Part shown: positions 9,401-21,104 of the stretch, one piece after another | How positions within the stretch are numbered: position 1 is the first letter of the stretch | Layout of the letters: each line of letters begins with the position of its first letter | Assembly (NCBI GenBank): GCA_964036315.1 | Contig: OZ038488.1 | Span: 59,364,134-59,428,133 of the forward strand | DNA: 64,000 nt | Direction of reading: 5' to 3' | Origin: Acanthosepion esculentum | Lineage: Eukaryota > Mollusca > Cephalopoda > Sepiida > Sepiidae | Made by a program: the position numbers and the translations under genes | The notes under the pieces: generated by a model | The model's database searches: none | What the model was told of the DNA's origin: nothing | Seen by the model: the letters and a program-made list of their open reading frames with translations, nothing else

Positions 9401-9475
9401 CAAGATGGGTTCATACTTTTCCCAAGTGTATTAGTAAATGAAAACTCGACTGGAATTCTAACTTTGCTCTACAAT

Positions 9476-9478
<3 letters not shown>

Positions 9479-9561
<83 letters not shown>

Positions 9562-9692
9562 TATTTATTTTTAAAAATATGATCGTATTGAGCACTGTTT
9601 TTTTTAAATAAAAATAATAGGTAAGAACTCTGAATTTTAAATCTCATTGTTCTTTCCTAGTATCTGATATATATATATATATATATATATAT
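9479..9692. repeat. (TA)n tracts
   Basis: TA tracts at about 9479-9555 and 9667-9692. Confidence 0.95.
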
Positions 9693-9749
9693 TATTTTAG
9701 CTGTGGTAGAGAGAGTTTATCTTTGCTTATAGTAGATGCTTCTTCCGGA

Positions 9750-10170
9750 GATGTAAATGTACTAAAAAATTAGCGAGGAATAAAGAAATCCCCATCACTT
9801 CCTCTGACAAGAGAGGAGGGATTGTGATCATGAACACGAATAGAGACATAAAAGAAATTAACTCACTAGTCAATGATACTGGCGCAAATGAAAAATAAAC
9901 GAATAAAAATAATCACAAAACAGCACAAAACTGGTATCCCAATGCATCAAATTATCTCAGGAATAGACAGCACCCCCATCAGCTGGCGACAGCCATGACA
10001 AAAATTCTAACCTCTCTCCTTGGAATAATCAGTTCATATAAAGAAACTCAGACAGCCTAATTGAAAAACTAAGGGAAATGAACATGACCAACAAACGCAT
10101 GGCAAGTCTAGACACAAAATCCCTCTACAGCAACAGTTGAACAATGCCTAAATCTCATAAAAGGCATCTC
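9750..10170 (+). mobile_element. Penelope-like element, reverse transcriptase fragment
   Basis: Plus-strand frames give ITSSDKRGGIVIMNTNRDIK, AMTKILTSLLGIISSYKE (across a shift) and MNMTNKRMASLDTKSLYS. These correspond to conserved N-terminal RT motifs of Penelope-like elements (DKGnxxVVMN, and MxSLDVxSLYTN around RT motif A). Frameshifts and stops make it a relic. A (TA)n tract truncates it at about 10180. Penelope-like elements are known to carry type I hammerhead ribozymes, relevant to the ribozyme-like motifs in this window. Confidence 0.8.
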
Positions 10171-10178
10171 TCACAATC

Positions 10179-10182
<4 letters not shown>

Positions 10183-10252
<70 letters not shown>
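10183..10252. repeat. (TA)n microsatellite
   Basis: About 35 TA units truncating the Penelope-like fragment. Confidence 0.97.
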
Positions 10253-10256
<4 letters not shown>

Positions 10257-10471
10257 CAAATATAAAATATGTCACTAATTGCTGTTAACTTCAGACTCTA
10301 GAGTTTCATAAATGGGCTCTCCAACTCTACTCGTCGGGGGATAGTGTCAATGAATAAATGTTCAAGCAACTTATTTCTTGACCGACAACACAGTTTTGAG
10401 TATTATCGCTCATCGATATAAGAGGTACAGATAAATGTATTGTTTCATTATTAGATTAATATTCATGGTAA

Positions 10472-10841
10472 TATAGGGTGACCCAAAAACACGGGAACTT
10501 TTTAACAATCCAATAAAACCAAGAGTGATGGAAGAGAAATATTTAATTCATAGTAATTGAAACCTTAAAACATGCCATTTAAGAATCAATGCTGGAATTT
10601 TCATTTTTTAAAAATGACGTCCTGTAGATGGCGTCCTCCTGTACGAATGCATTCTTTAAATCTGCTGTTGAGATTCCTCATTGACTGCTGCAACATCTCA
10701 GCTGGGATACTGTGAATTTCATTCTCGTTACTAAAATGGCGACATGTTTACTTGCTCAAGTTCACTATCTCGCAGTGTTGCCACTTTCTCATGTCTGGCA
10801 ATACGCACTTCAAAAATTCCCGTTTTTTGGGGCACCCTGTA
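10472..10841 (-). mobile_element. Mariner-superfamily element, deleted derivative
   Basis: TIRs: the left end is AGGGTGACCCAAAAACACGG and the reverse complement of the right end is AGGGTGCCCCAAAAAACGGG. TA occurs at both borders. At about 370 bp, only the 3' end of the transposase remains, on the minus strand. A second inverted pair, CAAGAAATAAGTTGC and its complement, lies outside at 10364 and 10927. Confidence 0.8.
10601..10720 (-). pseudogene. Mariner-superfamily transposase, C-terminal tail
   Basis: Open frame of 39 codons ending at TGA 10603-10601. It reads EIHSIPAEMLQQSMRNL and RFKECIRTGGRHLQDVIF, the usual C-terminal tail of this transposase group (L..R...CI...GGxHLxD). Nothing upstream of the tail is preserved. 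Confidence 0.75.
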
Positions 10842-11011
10842 TTATTTCCAGAAATAATAATTACACATAATAATACATTTGCCGGGCCTTCTGACCATGA
10901 TCAACGCTAATCAACGCTCTGGAGTCATTCAAGAAATAAGTTGCATTTTTAATTAAGTTTAGATTCATAAATAGGTATACGTATTCAATTACATAATTCT
11001 AATTCATTTAT

Positions 11012-11028
<17 letters not shown>

Positions 11029-11079
<51 letters not shown>

Positions 11080-11237
11080 CTTGAATACCACAATACTTTT
11101 ACGTCACCAGACTGTGACAACCTTGCTTTTGTATATAAACACGTGCAACAAAATAAATACAACATTTGTTTTGATAAAGTCCATCAGAGGAGGAAACACG
11201 TCGGCTAAGAATAGTTTTTCCTCTTGTCTTTTTCTTC

Positions 11238-11295
<58 letters not shown>
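11029..11295. repeat. Paired (TA)n tracts flanking a 165-bp unique block
   Basis: TA tracts at about 11029-11078 and 11243-11295. The block between them contains a ribozyme-like motif (next entry), echoing the unit structure at 32.4-32.9 kb. Confidence 0.9.
11180..11212 (+). ncRNA. Weak Penelope-type hammerhead-like motif
   Basis: TTGATAAAGTCC, loop ATCA, GAGGAG, then GAAACACGTC and GGC. Stem II (TCC/GGA) and a minimal stem III (AC..GT) with a GUC triplet are visible. The core differs from CUGAUGA at two positions. Relic at best. Confidence 0.3.
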
Positions 11296-11297
<2 letters not shown>

Positions 11298-11339
11298 CCC
11301 ATATGAGAAAACTGAAATGCATCTCTCTTACATGTTAGA

Positions 11340-12080
11340 TTCCTTTAAGCAGATTCGATATTTTGGTCGGATATGAATATGATTTCGCCTGCCTTCACGT
11401 AACCTATCAACGAAATACCCCGAATGTCTCATGAGGTCAGCAAGTAAGAAGGAATTGCATGAGAAAGATTACGAATCTCCACCAGATTTTGAATTACAAG
11501 AAGCCTGAGGCTTAAGAGCATGTAATCTTTCAATGTAAGAACTAAGGGACGCCATACCAATACAATTTGATATCCAGCTCAATTTTATCGTCTGTCTGTT
11601 GACCTTTACTAGAAATAAGCCTAACTGGACAAATCGGAAAGACGCAAGGTAATGTTCAAGGCTTTATTAATGGTTGCGTTTCTGAATACTTTATATCTGT
11701 TATTGAATTTACAAGCAAAATTTCTTTTAACACAAACCCAAAGTCTAAACCATGACCAGCACTGTCATAATCGTTCATTATCCATTTTGTTCCCCTCGGA
11801 AAGTTGAGAGATAACCTCATTCCAGTATTTCCAACGTTGACGTGTTCACCGATGGTATAAGAGGTAACTGTTTTCTTGAGGCAGTGCTATTATTATAAAC
11901 TGGAGAGACTAGAAAATCTATACAATATCAGTAATGACAGTGAATGACTTTCAAGTGCATTAATAAATGTAGAGAGGTACGTGCATAGAATATAATGTTG
12001 CAATTTTAATACTAGTATTATACATAACATTATTATTTATTATGCTGTTCTTACTAATACCACTATTTTTATAATAGTAC
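11340..12080. other. No feature seen
   Basis: AT-rich sequence without recognisable repeats or frames. Confidence 0.5.
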
Positions 12081-12084
12081 TAAA

Positions 12085-12335
12085 AGGATGGAGGTTGCAC
12101 CTCGAATTGAGGAATTGAAGATCCGGGTTCGAATTCCAATCAAGTTCATTACATTCATTTACGTGCTAGTACTTTTGGGAAAAGTACAAATTCAACTCTT
12201 CACCCTCGCAGTTATGGGTAAATAGTAGGACTCATTGGGTTCTATAGCCTTGGGTGGCAACTGGGCTAAGAAAAGGAAAACTCTGAATTCAAAACTGTAT
12301 ATAGCCCTGGCAAAGCACCTACTATACAGCTAAGG
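12085..12335 (+). mobile_element. S2 tRNA-derived SINE-like repeat, near complete
   Basis: A degenerate tRNA-like head ends in CCGGGTTCGAATTCCAATC, a clear B-box. The S2 body follows: GCAGTTATGGGTAAATAGTA, TTGGGTTCTATAGCCTTGGG and ACTCTGAATTCAAAACTG. Body blocks recur at 9225, 12530, 13925, 32090 and 51640. Pol III transcription with LINE-dependent movement is the known mode for this kind of element; the LINE partner is not identified. Confidence 0.7.
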
Positions 12336-12451
12336 AAAGGATCGTTCGAATTGATTCGATGATCCCGACTACGACCGACAAAAGGATGTTCAGGTAATGT
12401 AAAGGATATCGGCGCGGAAATTAAAGTCCGTAAACCGAGCTTAAAATCCGG

Positions 12452-12521
12452 CCTCGTCTGTTACTTTTACTTTCACATCGCTGTGAAAGTGAAAGTGAAA
12501 GTGAAAGTCACAGACGGGGCC
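12452..12521. repeat. Imperfect hairpin with (GTGAAA)-like units
   Basis: GCCTCGTCTGTTACTTTTAC faces GTGAAAGTCACAGACGGGGC around four GTGAAA units; it could extrude or fold as a stem-loop. Confidence 0.7.
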
Positions 12522-12529
12522 AGATCATT

Positions 12530-12715
12530 TAGCTATGGATTAAAGCAGGTAGACTATACGTTCGTGGCAACCAATCTAAGAGAAGGAAAATTTTGAATAC
12601 TAAACTGCGGAGAAGGCGACGGAAAACCATTCTTCAAGAAGTCATATCAGTACACAGCTAATAAAGAAAAGGAATCTGTGGAGAGCCATGATCCCCTACG
12701 TTCTGAACTACACAT
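12530..12715 (+). mobile_element. S2 repeat, second copy, body and tail
   Basis: GCTATGGATTAAAGCAGG, GTGGCAACCAATCTAAGAG and AAACTGCGGAGAAGGCG are S2 body blocks. The tail GGAATCTGTGGAGAGCCATG and CCTACGTTCTGAA resembles the 3' end of the LINE-A family here, which hints that S2 uses a LINE-A-like tail. Confidence 0.55.
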
Positions 12716-13073
12716 AAAAACAAAATCATCCGAAAAAATCTTTGTATAGCTAATATCTTCAATGCTTATCAATCTATTAGAAGCGAACCTATTATAGTGG
12801 TACTAGTAATTGATCCTTTTACGAGCCCAGATTCACTTAGTCTGTCCCAACGCTTCACTGGTAGGTAACGTAGGCAATTTTTTATCAATTCACCCCATTC
12901 CAGCCGATAAACCCACTAAGACGTAAGGGGGGTAATGGGAGTTAAAGAGGATGGGAGTTAAAGACTTTAGACGGCACCAGAAACTCAATAGTACACTATT
13001 GAACAGCTTTGAGGGGTGAGCTTTGTAATAATTACGTTCTTCCCAATATTTAATTAGCCTTGTTTGGCATAAC

Positions 13074-13075
<2 letters not shown>
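12716..13075. other. Mostly unassigned; short CR1 tail
   Basis: CCCATTCCAGCCGATAAACC through AAGACGTAAGGGG (about 12893-12931) is the reverse complement of a CR1 3' end. The rest is unassigned. Confidence 0.45.

Positions 13076-13137
<62 letters not shown>
13076..13137. repeat. (TA)n microsatellite
   Basis: About 30 TA units. Confidence 0.97.
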
Positions 13138-13142
<5 letters not shown>

Positions 13143-13329
13143 ATGTTGTAGCGAATATTAACTGATTGATCGTTTTTTGCGGTTTATAAACCCTTAGTAG
13201 CTTCCTTAAAACCAAAACATATTTCGGATTGTAGGAGTCTGTTTACAGTACCCGGAGTTCCCAAGGAGACCCCCATATGAGTATTAACCGGATTTGACGC
13301 TGCTTAACTTTAGTGTTCGAACGATAACT

Positions 13330-13470
13330 GAAGTATCTTATTCGCTGTTTTCCTCTGCCTATACCTTGTCACCCGCATAACTTATGACTGTCAAATTCTC
13401 CGAACCTTCTTTCTTTATCATGTGACTCAGAATTTTCAACTGCCTCTGTCTGGTTCTAAGTATCGGTTTC
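13330..13470 (-). mobile_element. LINE-A fragment
   Basis: The minus strand aligns by eye with the 53825-54200 copy (CTGTTTTCCTCTGCCTAT.., CAAATTCTCCGAACCTTC.., ATCATGTGACTCAGAATTTT). No coding frame survives. Confidence 0.55.
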
Positions 13471-13924
13471 CTCAAATTTACACCTATAGTAAAGAAGTTC
13501 AGCGTTTGGCATTAGACAGGCGGCGGAAATAGCCGATAAACATTCGGCGACTTTTGGCAGACGCACGAAATGAAACGGGGGTTTGTTTTGATAGGGCAAA
13601 TGATAACTAAAAGAACATTCGCTGAGTTGGCTTGTGGGCAACTGGAGTAGAAAACTCGGAGACATTGCAATTTAAGTTTGTTCGAGGATTGTGTTTAGCA
13701 GTCGTTGCTGTGTTGGCGACTGTCAGTGTGTTAAAGAGCCCGCAGTTATAATTTTCATTTTCGACACAACACCCCAGTTAAGTGCCCAATGTAGTATGTT
13801 TTTAAATCAAGCAAATGTACACAAGAATTTGGCGTGTGTTGTAAAGGATAAGGAATCCCAGTCGGACCCATTACATTCACTTCGCCGCAAATAAGCTTTT
13901 AAAGGTATGCATCCATCTTTTCTC
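13471..13924. other. Unassigned, moderately GC-rich
   Basis: Contains a 67-codon plus frame at 13691-13894 with several early cysteines (MFSSRCCVGDCQC) and a 69-codon minus frame at 13456-13665. Neither resembles a known family or has supporting signals, so neither is called a gene. Confidence 0.35.
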
Positions 13925-14040
13925 GTCATCCCTCCAGCTACGGATTGAATAGCGGGAAAAACTGGGTCCTATAGCCTTAGTTGGCAACAAGTCTGTCTCC
14001 TGAAGACTGCGGGAAAATCTACTGTCGAGTCAGTCCTGAA
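13925..14040 (+). mobile_element. S2 repeat, body fragment
   Basis: CCAGCTACGGATTGAATAGC, CTGGGTCCTATAGCCTTAG and TTGGCAACAAGTCTGTCTCC match the S2 body. Confidence 0.6.
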
Positions 14041-15640
14041 TCGAAAGAGACATGATTGGCCAAGCGTGTAACACGTATGGCACTTAACTGACGGACTGAT
14101 ATCTGAATAAATTTCGTAATGATGTTCCTCTCTCCTTTCATATGTCGCGTTTCTGCTTGTTGTTTGAAGTATCCAAGAATTATGGACAAAGCTCTGCCAA
14201 ACTATACCATTATTCTTTTTGCTTATGGTCAGATTTATTCGCTTGTTCATCGTAAGTGCATCCAGTAATTGCTGAAATTTGTTATCTTTTCTGCGCAGAG
14301 CTGATCTCAGACATGAATCATAAAGAATGTTTTTGCAATATTATATTTTGAATCTCTTCAATGAAGCATAGTCAGTTATTATTCATTTTTAGGTGTTTTA
14401 TTCTTACTTTCCAATCTGCCTTGCTTACTAACTACCACAGAATTAGGGCCTGGGAACTGCGTTAAAAAGCAACAGAAATCAAGATGAAATGATCTTTTTT
14501 GAGAAAAATTTGGCATTTAAATCTTAAAATATTTTAAGAACCTTTTTACACCGCTTGTTTCTTCTGCACTCGCCATAGTAGAAAATATTTACACTAATTC
14601 TTTTCCTGCTAATAAAGTAATCGTTAATAATAAAGAAAGATATTTAAAAAAAAATATATATTTGAACTAACGTCTTCAAGTAAAATCAAAGGAGATTTTT
14701 TTTATTCCATATAAATATCTTTCCAGAAAGGATCATATGTTTTGAAATACAGGATCAATACGAATAAGTGGGAATTTGGAAATATGGACTCGAAATGTTG
14801 AAGGGAGTAGAAAAGAAAATGGATACAAGAAGCCTAGAAAGTTGACCTGAGAATGAAAAAAAACAAGAAAAAGTATGCATTCAGAATTTGAAAGTTGGTC
14901 TGATACGAAAAGAAATTTAAAAAATGTATTAATGTAAGAAGGTCTGAAAATTGACAAACGGTCAAAAATAGATGAAGAAATAAAATAAAAAATAAAGAAA
15001 AGAAAATGAAGAAAAAACCCAAACGAAATGATTCAAAATGGATCGGTTTCATCAGAACTGAAACAATATTATATTGACAATGAATACGAAACTAAATATA
15101 GACGATTTCCAGGTATCTGTTATGAAGAATCTTCCTTTTCTCAGACGGATTCTTCCAATCTCTTCGAATGTAAATATATACTTTGAACAACAAATATTTT
15201 TTTCTTTTTTTGGTTAGAATCCGGCGAATTCATGAAAAAGAACGGCTGGAATAATGGTGACGTCAACAGTTACGTCTGCTGCTGCTGCTGCTGCTATTGT
15301 TAGACTTGGCTACTTTTTATTTTCTTCATTTCATATAATGCGTGATTCGTATTCGTTCTTGTCGTGATCAAATGATTTACTCATGAAGAATCAAACGACT
15401 TTTGCAATAGCAATTAATAATAACATATTTTTTTTTACTTTGCCATCGGCAAGTCAAGAAGGAAGGAAAGAAAGAAAGTAAAAAGGGAAAGAAATAAAAA
15501 ACTGCGAAGAATCTATATGCTTTTTACTGTAAATAAAATATAATCATCTATTTTTATATTCAACGGGGCGCTCAGTTAATTCTATAGATTGTACAAAACG
15601 GTTCGTTTTATCATATTCTTTTCTTTGTTCAGCTAGAATT
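14041..15640. other. No gene seen
   Basis: A/T-rich with purine-rich runs around 14.8-15.0 kb, a (CTG)6-like run at about 15277 and a TGACGTCA octamer at about 15258. No frame is convincing. Confidence 0.5.
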
Positions 15641-16448
15641 AACAGAATCAAAGTTTGCATTTTTTGTAATAATGTTAAGAATAGAAGCACCCTCTTTGAC
15701 CTTTCCTCTTTACAATATATGAAAATATTAGTTTATTTTTATGATAATTATTTTGCAATTAGCTCTAAACTACAGAATGAGTCAGTCTTTAACCGATGAA
15801 TTATTATAATTCAAAAGGCAGAGAGTTTAAATAATAAACATCATATTTATATCCTTCAATCAATTTTTGGTTAGATATATCAGGATCACGGGAAAATATG
15901 ATTTAGTTATATCAATGAAACCATAATTAATGATGAAAAAGGAAACTGAACAAAAGAAAATAAAAATAAAACATAATTTCTTTTCATATAGTAAATAGTA
16001 AAATTTCAGCACAATTTCCTGCAACATTAATAAATTTAATCTGAATATTAACTGCCTTGATCGAAATTATCCAGAAAAAATTGCAGATCAAACGCCAAAT
16101 AATTTCTACGTATCAGGCTACGGATCAAGAGTTATCAAGCCAATCATTATAAGTAGGTACTGACAAAGATTTGCTAAAAAATGAGCATACGTGATGAAAA
16201 ATGCGTCAAACTTAATAAAAACAATTGTCTTTTCTTAAAAAGTTTTATCTTAAAAACAATGTTTAATCTTTATGTTATTATTACGAGGAAAGAAAACCAA
16301 GGGATTATTTCATTATTAAATTATATTTATATATAAATGATATATCAAGTAGTTTCAATACAATCATTTTCAGTCATTGGGATTTTAATGATTTCAGTAT
16401 GCAGTTATTATTCCCAACTTACTAATGAAAACGTAATCTAAGGGCAAT

Positions 16449-16508
16449 AGTCACGTAAATACAAAATATATATGTATATATATATACATATATATGTTGT
16501 ATTTACGT

Positions 16509-16512
<4 letters not shown>
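16449..16512. repeat. Perfect-armed hairpin
   Basis: AGTCACGTAAATACAA (16449-16464) faces TTGTATTTACGTGACT (16497-16512) with a TATATGTATATA-type self-complementary middle. Conserved in the duplicate at 26217-26280. Confidence 0.9.
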
Positions 16513-16570
<58 letters not shown>

Positions 16571-16674
16571 AGATAGATAGATATGTGCGTGTGTGTATTT
16601 ACACGTAAATATGCAATCACGCACACATACGCACATGCACACACACACTCACTCTCTCTCTCTCACACACACAA

Positions 16675-16728
<54 letters not shown>

Positions 16729-16735
16729 GATCGTA
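16513..16735. repeat. TA, GT, CA and TA tracts within the duplication
   Basis: TA (16513-16548), GT (16549-16570), CA (about 16660-16694) and TA (16695-16728). Lengths differ from the second copy. Confidence 0.9.
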
Positions 16736-17089
16736 TATTTTATACTTATTCTCGATGGTGACACTCAACCCTTTTACGTGCAGAAATAAAAGCCAAAATA
16801 AAAGCCATTTCATTTAATCACATATAATGTTCGCTGAGAGAAGCAAAGACAAATCATACTCAGCAACTAAATGCGTTTATATGGGTGTGGTGGGGGTGGG
16901 GGGCTCCTGTAGATAGATCATCACTAATTCAATTTAATATTGGATCGAATTCAGTCCGCACCGGGCGATATAATACATTGGCTACGTGCCAAATCAAGCT
17001 TATCATTGCTGGTTGTGTTATAGAAGAAAGGCTATCAAGCCAATCTTATAAGTCTTTCGTATTTTCATGATTTCAGTCTCGATTTTCTC

Positions 17090-17230
17090 TTCTTTATCCG
17101 GCTTCTTCATGTCAACCCAATCTAAGCGCAGTAGTTACCTAAATACAATATTTTTATTAACTTTTTTAATAATTTTTCACTATATTTCGTGCAAATATTC
17201 TCCCGTATTTCACATTCTGTCTTTTCTTCT
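17090..17230 (+). repeat. 3' extension of the duplicated element
   Basis: GCTTCTTCATGTCAACCCAA, TCTAAGCGCAGTAGTTACC and CTCCCGTATTTCACATTCTG match 24530-24660, where they follow the 3' part directly. In copy 1 about 70 bp intervene. Confidence 0.75.
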
Positions 17231-17269
17231 TCATCTCTAGTCTAATTTATGTTAAACTAATATAGGCAT

Positions 17270-17700
17270 TTTCTAAGGGTAGCAAGGCCGAAAGTATGGA
17301 GCAGATATGAAAATCGAATGTTAAACTAATTTTTTAAAAATCTATTTCCTCCCCGTGCATCGCAGAATAGCCACTATGACACAAAGGGTTACTAATGATC
17401 GGGAAGAGGAAAGAGTAATCAGAAGAGCAGTAGATAGCGATTGACATTGCATTTAATTTTTTGCAGTTTAAAGTTGGCTGGAAAGCATGGAGCCAGAAGG
17501 GAGTTCCACAAGAGAGAAGTGCGGGAAGAGAAACTGTTAGCATAGACTTTACGGTACGTCTAGTCAGCTCAACTGTAAATTGATGAGATCTCGACGCCAG
17601 TCTAGTACTGCCCTTAAATTTATAGAAAATGTCAGAAATGATTCTCTAGTTAAATTCTTTTTCTATGCAATATAGCATGGTGCACCCAGAAGCCGGCAGC
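17270..17700 (-). mobile_element. CR1-type LINE 3' fragment
   Basis: The minus frame reads FQPTLNCKKLNAMSIAIYCS and matches the FKxNVNRHL C-terminus of CR1 elements in degenerate form. Flanking GCATAGACTTTACGGTACG and GATGAGATCTCGACGCC match the other CR1 copies. Dead. Confidence 0.6.
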
Positions 17701-17719
17701 TTGAATGTTAAATTCGTAC

Positions 17720-19015
17720 ACTTCTGATGTAATTAATATTTACCACTGAATAAAAAGCATTGACAAGGAAGGATACGATGTTGATCGATATACGTGTAAC
17801 TGAATTTCAGGTTTTACTTCTAGGATTGCAATATGACTACAATGTCTAAAAGCGAAATTCTTCTAATGTGTTTAAGATTATATATTCGACAACATGATTT
17901 TAAAATGAGACAGATAAAGATTGCTTGTTTAAATTCTGCAGAAAGACAAACATTCCAACAACTGGGAGATATTAACCCCCGACATTTGTATCAGTTCAGT
18001 AATATGCAATACGAAGTCGCTGAAGAAGGAAAAATATAATTTTAAACTTGACTAAACGATATTTTTGTTTAATGAATAACTTAGTATTTGTTAGTAAAAC
18101 TAATTCTAATTAATACTAATCTAAACAGTATCAAGTGATATCTTTTCACTATGAAATGATTTTCCCACCTCTTCTCAATGGTTATACCTGGCTCAAGCGC
18201 GCGTTTAATGTGACAGCATCTACGCGGACATGATGTTAGCATTAAAAATTACTCGGCTTCCTTGACACTTCCCTTTGGGACTTCTCATGCATAAGAGATT
18301 AACTCTGCTTCTGTCCCCGTCGGTGCATTGTGGATAGGTTTTATTTTTTGCTAGCGCAACACCCTTGGGGCAGAGATATTGTATTTATATCACTCTGACT
18401 ATGAATAATGTAAGTCCTTTTAAAACTCGAATTCCGACGTTTTCACTCATTTGAGGAATTATGCAATTGAAAACTTAAAGTTCTTCCCAAGGTGAATGAC
18501 GGCGCTTGCTGGAAATGTCAATGTCTTGTCAATTTTGGAATGTTGAAGCCGCAAGATGAAAAGAAACTCCGTGAAAGAGCAGTGTACAAAAATAATAATT
18601 GCAAAATATATATTCAAATACTTAAGCATGTTATGACATCACTACAAAAATAGCCATTTTATTTTAACACTTCTGATGTCTTGACAAGTGATGGTGTTGA
18701 TTGCAAAATAAAGAGTTTTTTTTTAAAATTCAAAACAAAATCAAGCACCCCCTCAATAAGGGAAAACTTGTTACGTAATCTATGAAGACCAATCAGAATA
18801 CAAGTATATGAAAATTAAAAATAAATAAAAATGTGACAGTGTATTCTAAATACAAACCGTTAGTTGATAAAATTTAATGTTAGATTAAACTAGAAATCAA
18901 TATGAAATAATTAAGTTTTAATTTTACGGTAAAATTAAAAATTTTAAATTCTAAATTAAACTGAGCATTAGGTTTAAAATATTACAAAGTTATTAAAATA
19001 TGGAACGAAGGAAAA
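17720..19015. other. No gene established
   Basis: Contains a 68-codon plus frame at 17833-18039 beginning MTTMSKSEILLMCLRLYIRQ. It is not recognised and has no supporting signal. The rest is AT-rich; 18150-18400 is slightly GC-richer without frames. Confidence 0.4.
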
Positions 19016-19794
<779 letters not shown>

Positions 19795-20130
19795 TTTGCT
19801 CTACTTTGTATTAAGCACTTTTTAAAAATAGTAGTTTTGGTTATTGGAATTTTATTCCATCTATACCAACCCTGTATTAGTATATAAGTGAAAATTAAGG
19901 TCAAAACGTGGATCTTCTGTTTTATGCTTAAACGCAATGTTCATGTCCTGTAGATTGTGCTTAAGCATGTAACAGACTGTTGACGTTCGGTGTTGACGAT
20001 TCTGTGCACTTTTAAATATTAAAATATTTTTTTAAATATTTAAAATTTTAACATACGCTCTATCATTGATATTGAGCACTTTAAGCCAAACATATAGCAT
20101 TCTTTATTCTGTGCTATACAGAAATGTGGC
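19795..20130 (+). mobile_element. Second-family hammerhead-like unit, diverged
   Basis: Unit order matches other copies. First comes the spacer TAAGCACTTTTTAAAAATAG and TTGGTTATTGGAATTTTATT. Then an imperfect palindrome ATGCTTAAACGCAATG..GATTGTGCTTAAGCAT with TCCTGTAGATTG at its centre and GTAACAGACTGTT after it. Finally ACATACGCTCTATCATTGAT and ATTGAGCACTTT. The ribozyme-like core (CTGTAGA, GTAACAG) is degraded. Confidence 0.6.
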
Positions 20131-20401
20131 ACAAGGCCTAATGGGGGTTGGGGAAAGGATGGTCTTCTTCTGTCTTAACTATAACTTAGCTAGCCGGAAT
20201 CACTGACCCAATCGTACGAACAATAATCCATACACCAAAACAACACATTCATTCATACGTGCCTTTCTTACTCCAAACACCATAATGCCTCACTGTCTCT
20301 ATGTAAATACTAACTAGTTCCCATTTTTACAATTCATTGTCTGTGGGGGCAGGGGAAAAAATAACAATTCTAAAAACTACCCCAATGAGTATTTACACAC
20401 A

Positions 20402-20404
<3 letters not shown>

Positions 20405-20456
<52 letters not shown>
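20405..20456. repeat. (TA)n microsatellite
   Basis: About 26 TA units leading into the perfect palindrome. Confidence 0.95.
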
Positions 20457-20461
<5 letters not shown>

Positions 20462-20581
20462 TGGACATGGAAGTCAGCACTTAGAGGCGACAGTCTGTTT
20501 CATGCTAGTGCAATCGCCTGACGATTGCACTAGCATGAAACAGACTGTCGCCTCTAAGTGCTGACTTCCATGTCCACTTTT
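20457..20581. mobile_element. Perfect 60-bp-arm palindrome, second family
   Basis: Left arm 20457-20516 is the exact reverse complement of right arm 20522-20581, with a 5-bp centre CCTGA. Arm blocks in order: AAAAGTGGACATGGAAGTCA, GCACTTAGAGGCGACAGTCT, GTTTCATGCTAGTGCAATCG. The next 80 bp give CACGCTCTATCTCTGATATT and GAGCACTTTACCCC, the family tail, then a TA tract. A perfect long hairpin implies recent formation, gene conversion between arms, or copying from a folded intermediate. Confidence 0.9.
20518..20549 (+). ncRNA. Hammerhead-like core with minimal stem III
   Basis: CTGACGA (20518-20524; position 7 is variable in hammerheads), TTGC-ACTA-GCAT as stem II (3 pairs plus a U-U), GAA (20537-20539), ACA-GAC-TGT as a 3-bp stem III, and C (20549), giving a GUC triplet. 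Stem I pairs only weakly (C-G, G-C). Activity is uncertain, but the GAAACAGACTGTC block is conserved in related units at 7500, 20000, 32500 and 32740. Confidence 0.45.
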
Positions 20582-20655
20582 ATATTTAAACACGCTCTAT
20601 CTCTGATATTGAGCACTTTACCCCATAAATATAGCACACTTTAAGACTATATTTC

Positions 20656-20834
<179 letters not shown>

Positions 20835-21104
20835 AACGCGATCAAATAAACAAAAAATAAATTAATAAACAAACCAAGCCGGAACAGCCCAAAATATAAC
20901 AAAAATAGCTGCCTAAAATCACTAAAAACAGCGAGTGCCCCATATACCGTATCAGAAAATCCAAAGCAGTAATGCAACCCAAAAAAAGAGTAGGGATACA
21001 GGTCTTCTTTCGTGGCTATTAGCTTCACTCGTAAAGCGATCCTCAGATGGCTTTTTGAAACGTTTGAAGATCCAGGGGTTGTTTTTAAAGAATCTTTTTA
21101 GAAC

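Larger units (their letters stand above)
15645..17025 (+). repeat. Direct duplication of about 1.4 kb, copy 1
   Basis: From AATTAACAGAATCAAAG to GCTGGTTGTGTTATA this stretch is nearly identical to 25403-26785, in the same orientation. Differences are mostly single bases plus expansion or loss in the microsatellites. It contains the hairpin at 16449-16512, CA/TA tracts, and a conserved 3' part (CTCAACCCTTTTACGTGCAG.., GGATCGAATTCAGTCCGCAC) repeated a third time at 24245. No protein is evident. It could be a non-autonomous mobile element or a small segmental duplication. Confidence 0.85.

Noticed and set aside
12085..12160. Functional tRNA gene
   Set aside because: A B-box is clear but no acceptor stem, anticodon arm or 73-nt cloverleaf can be closed, and the body repeats elsewhere as S2.
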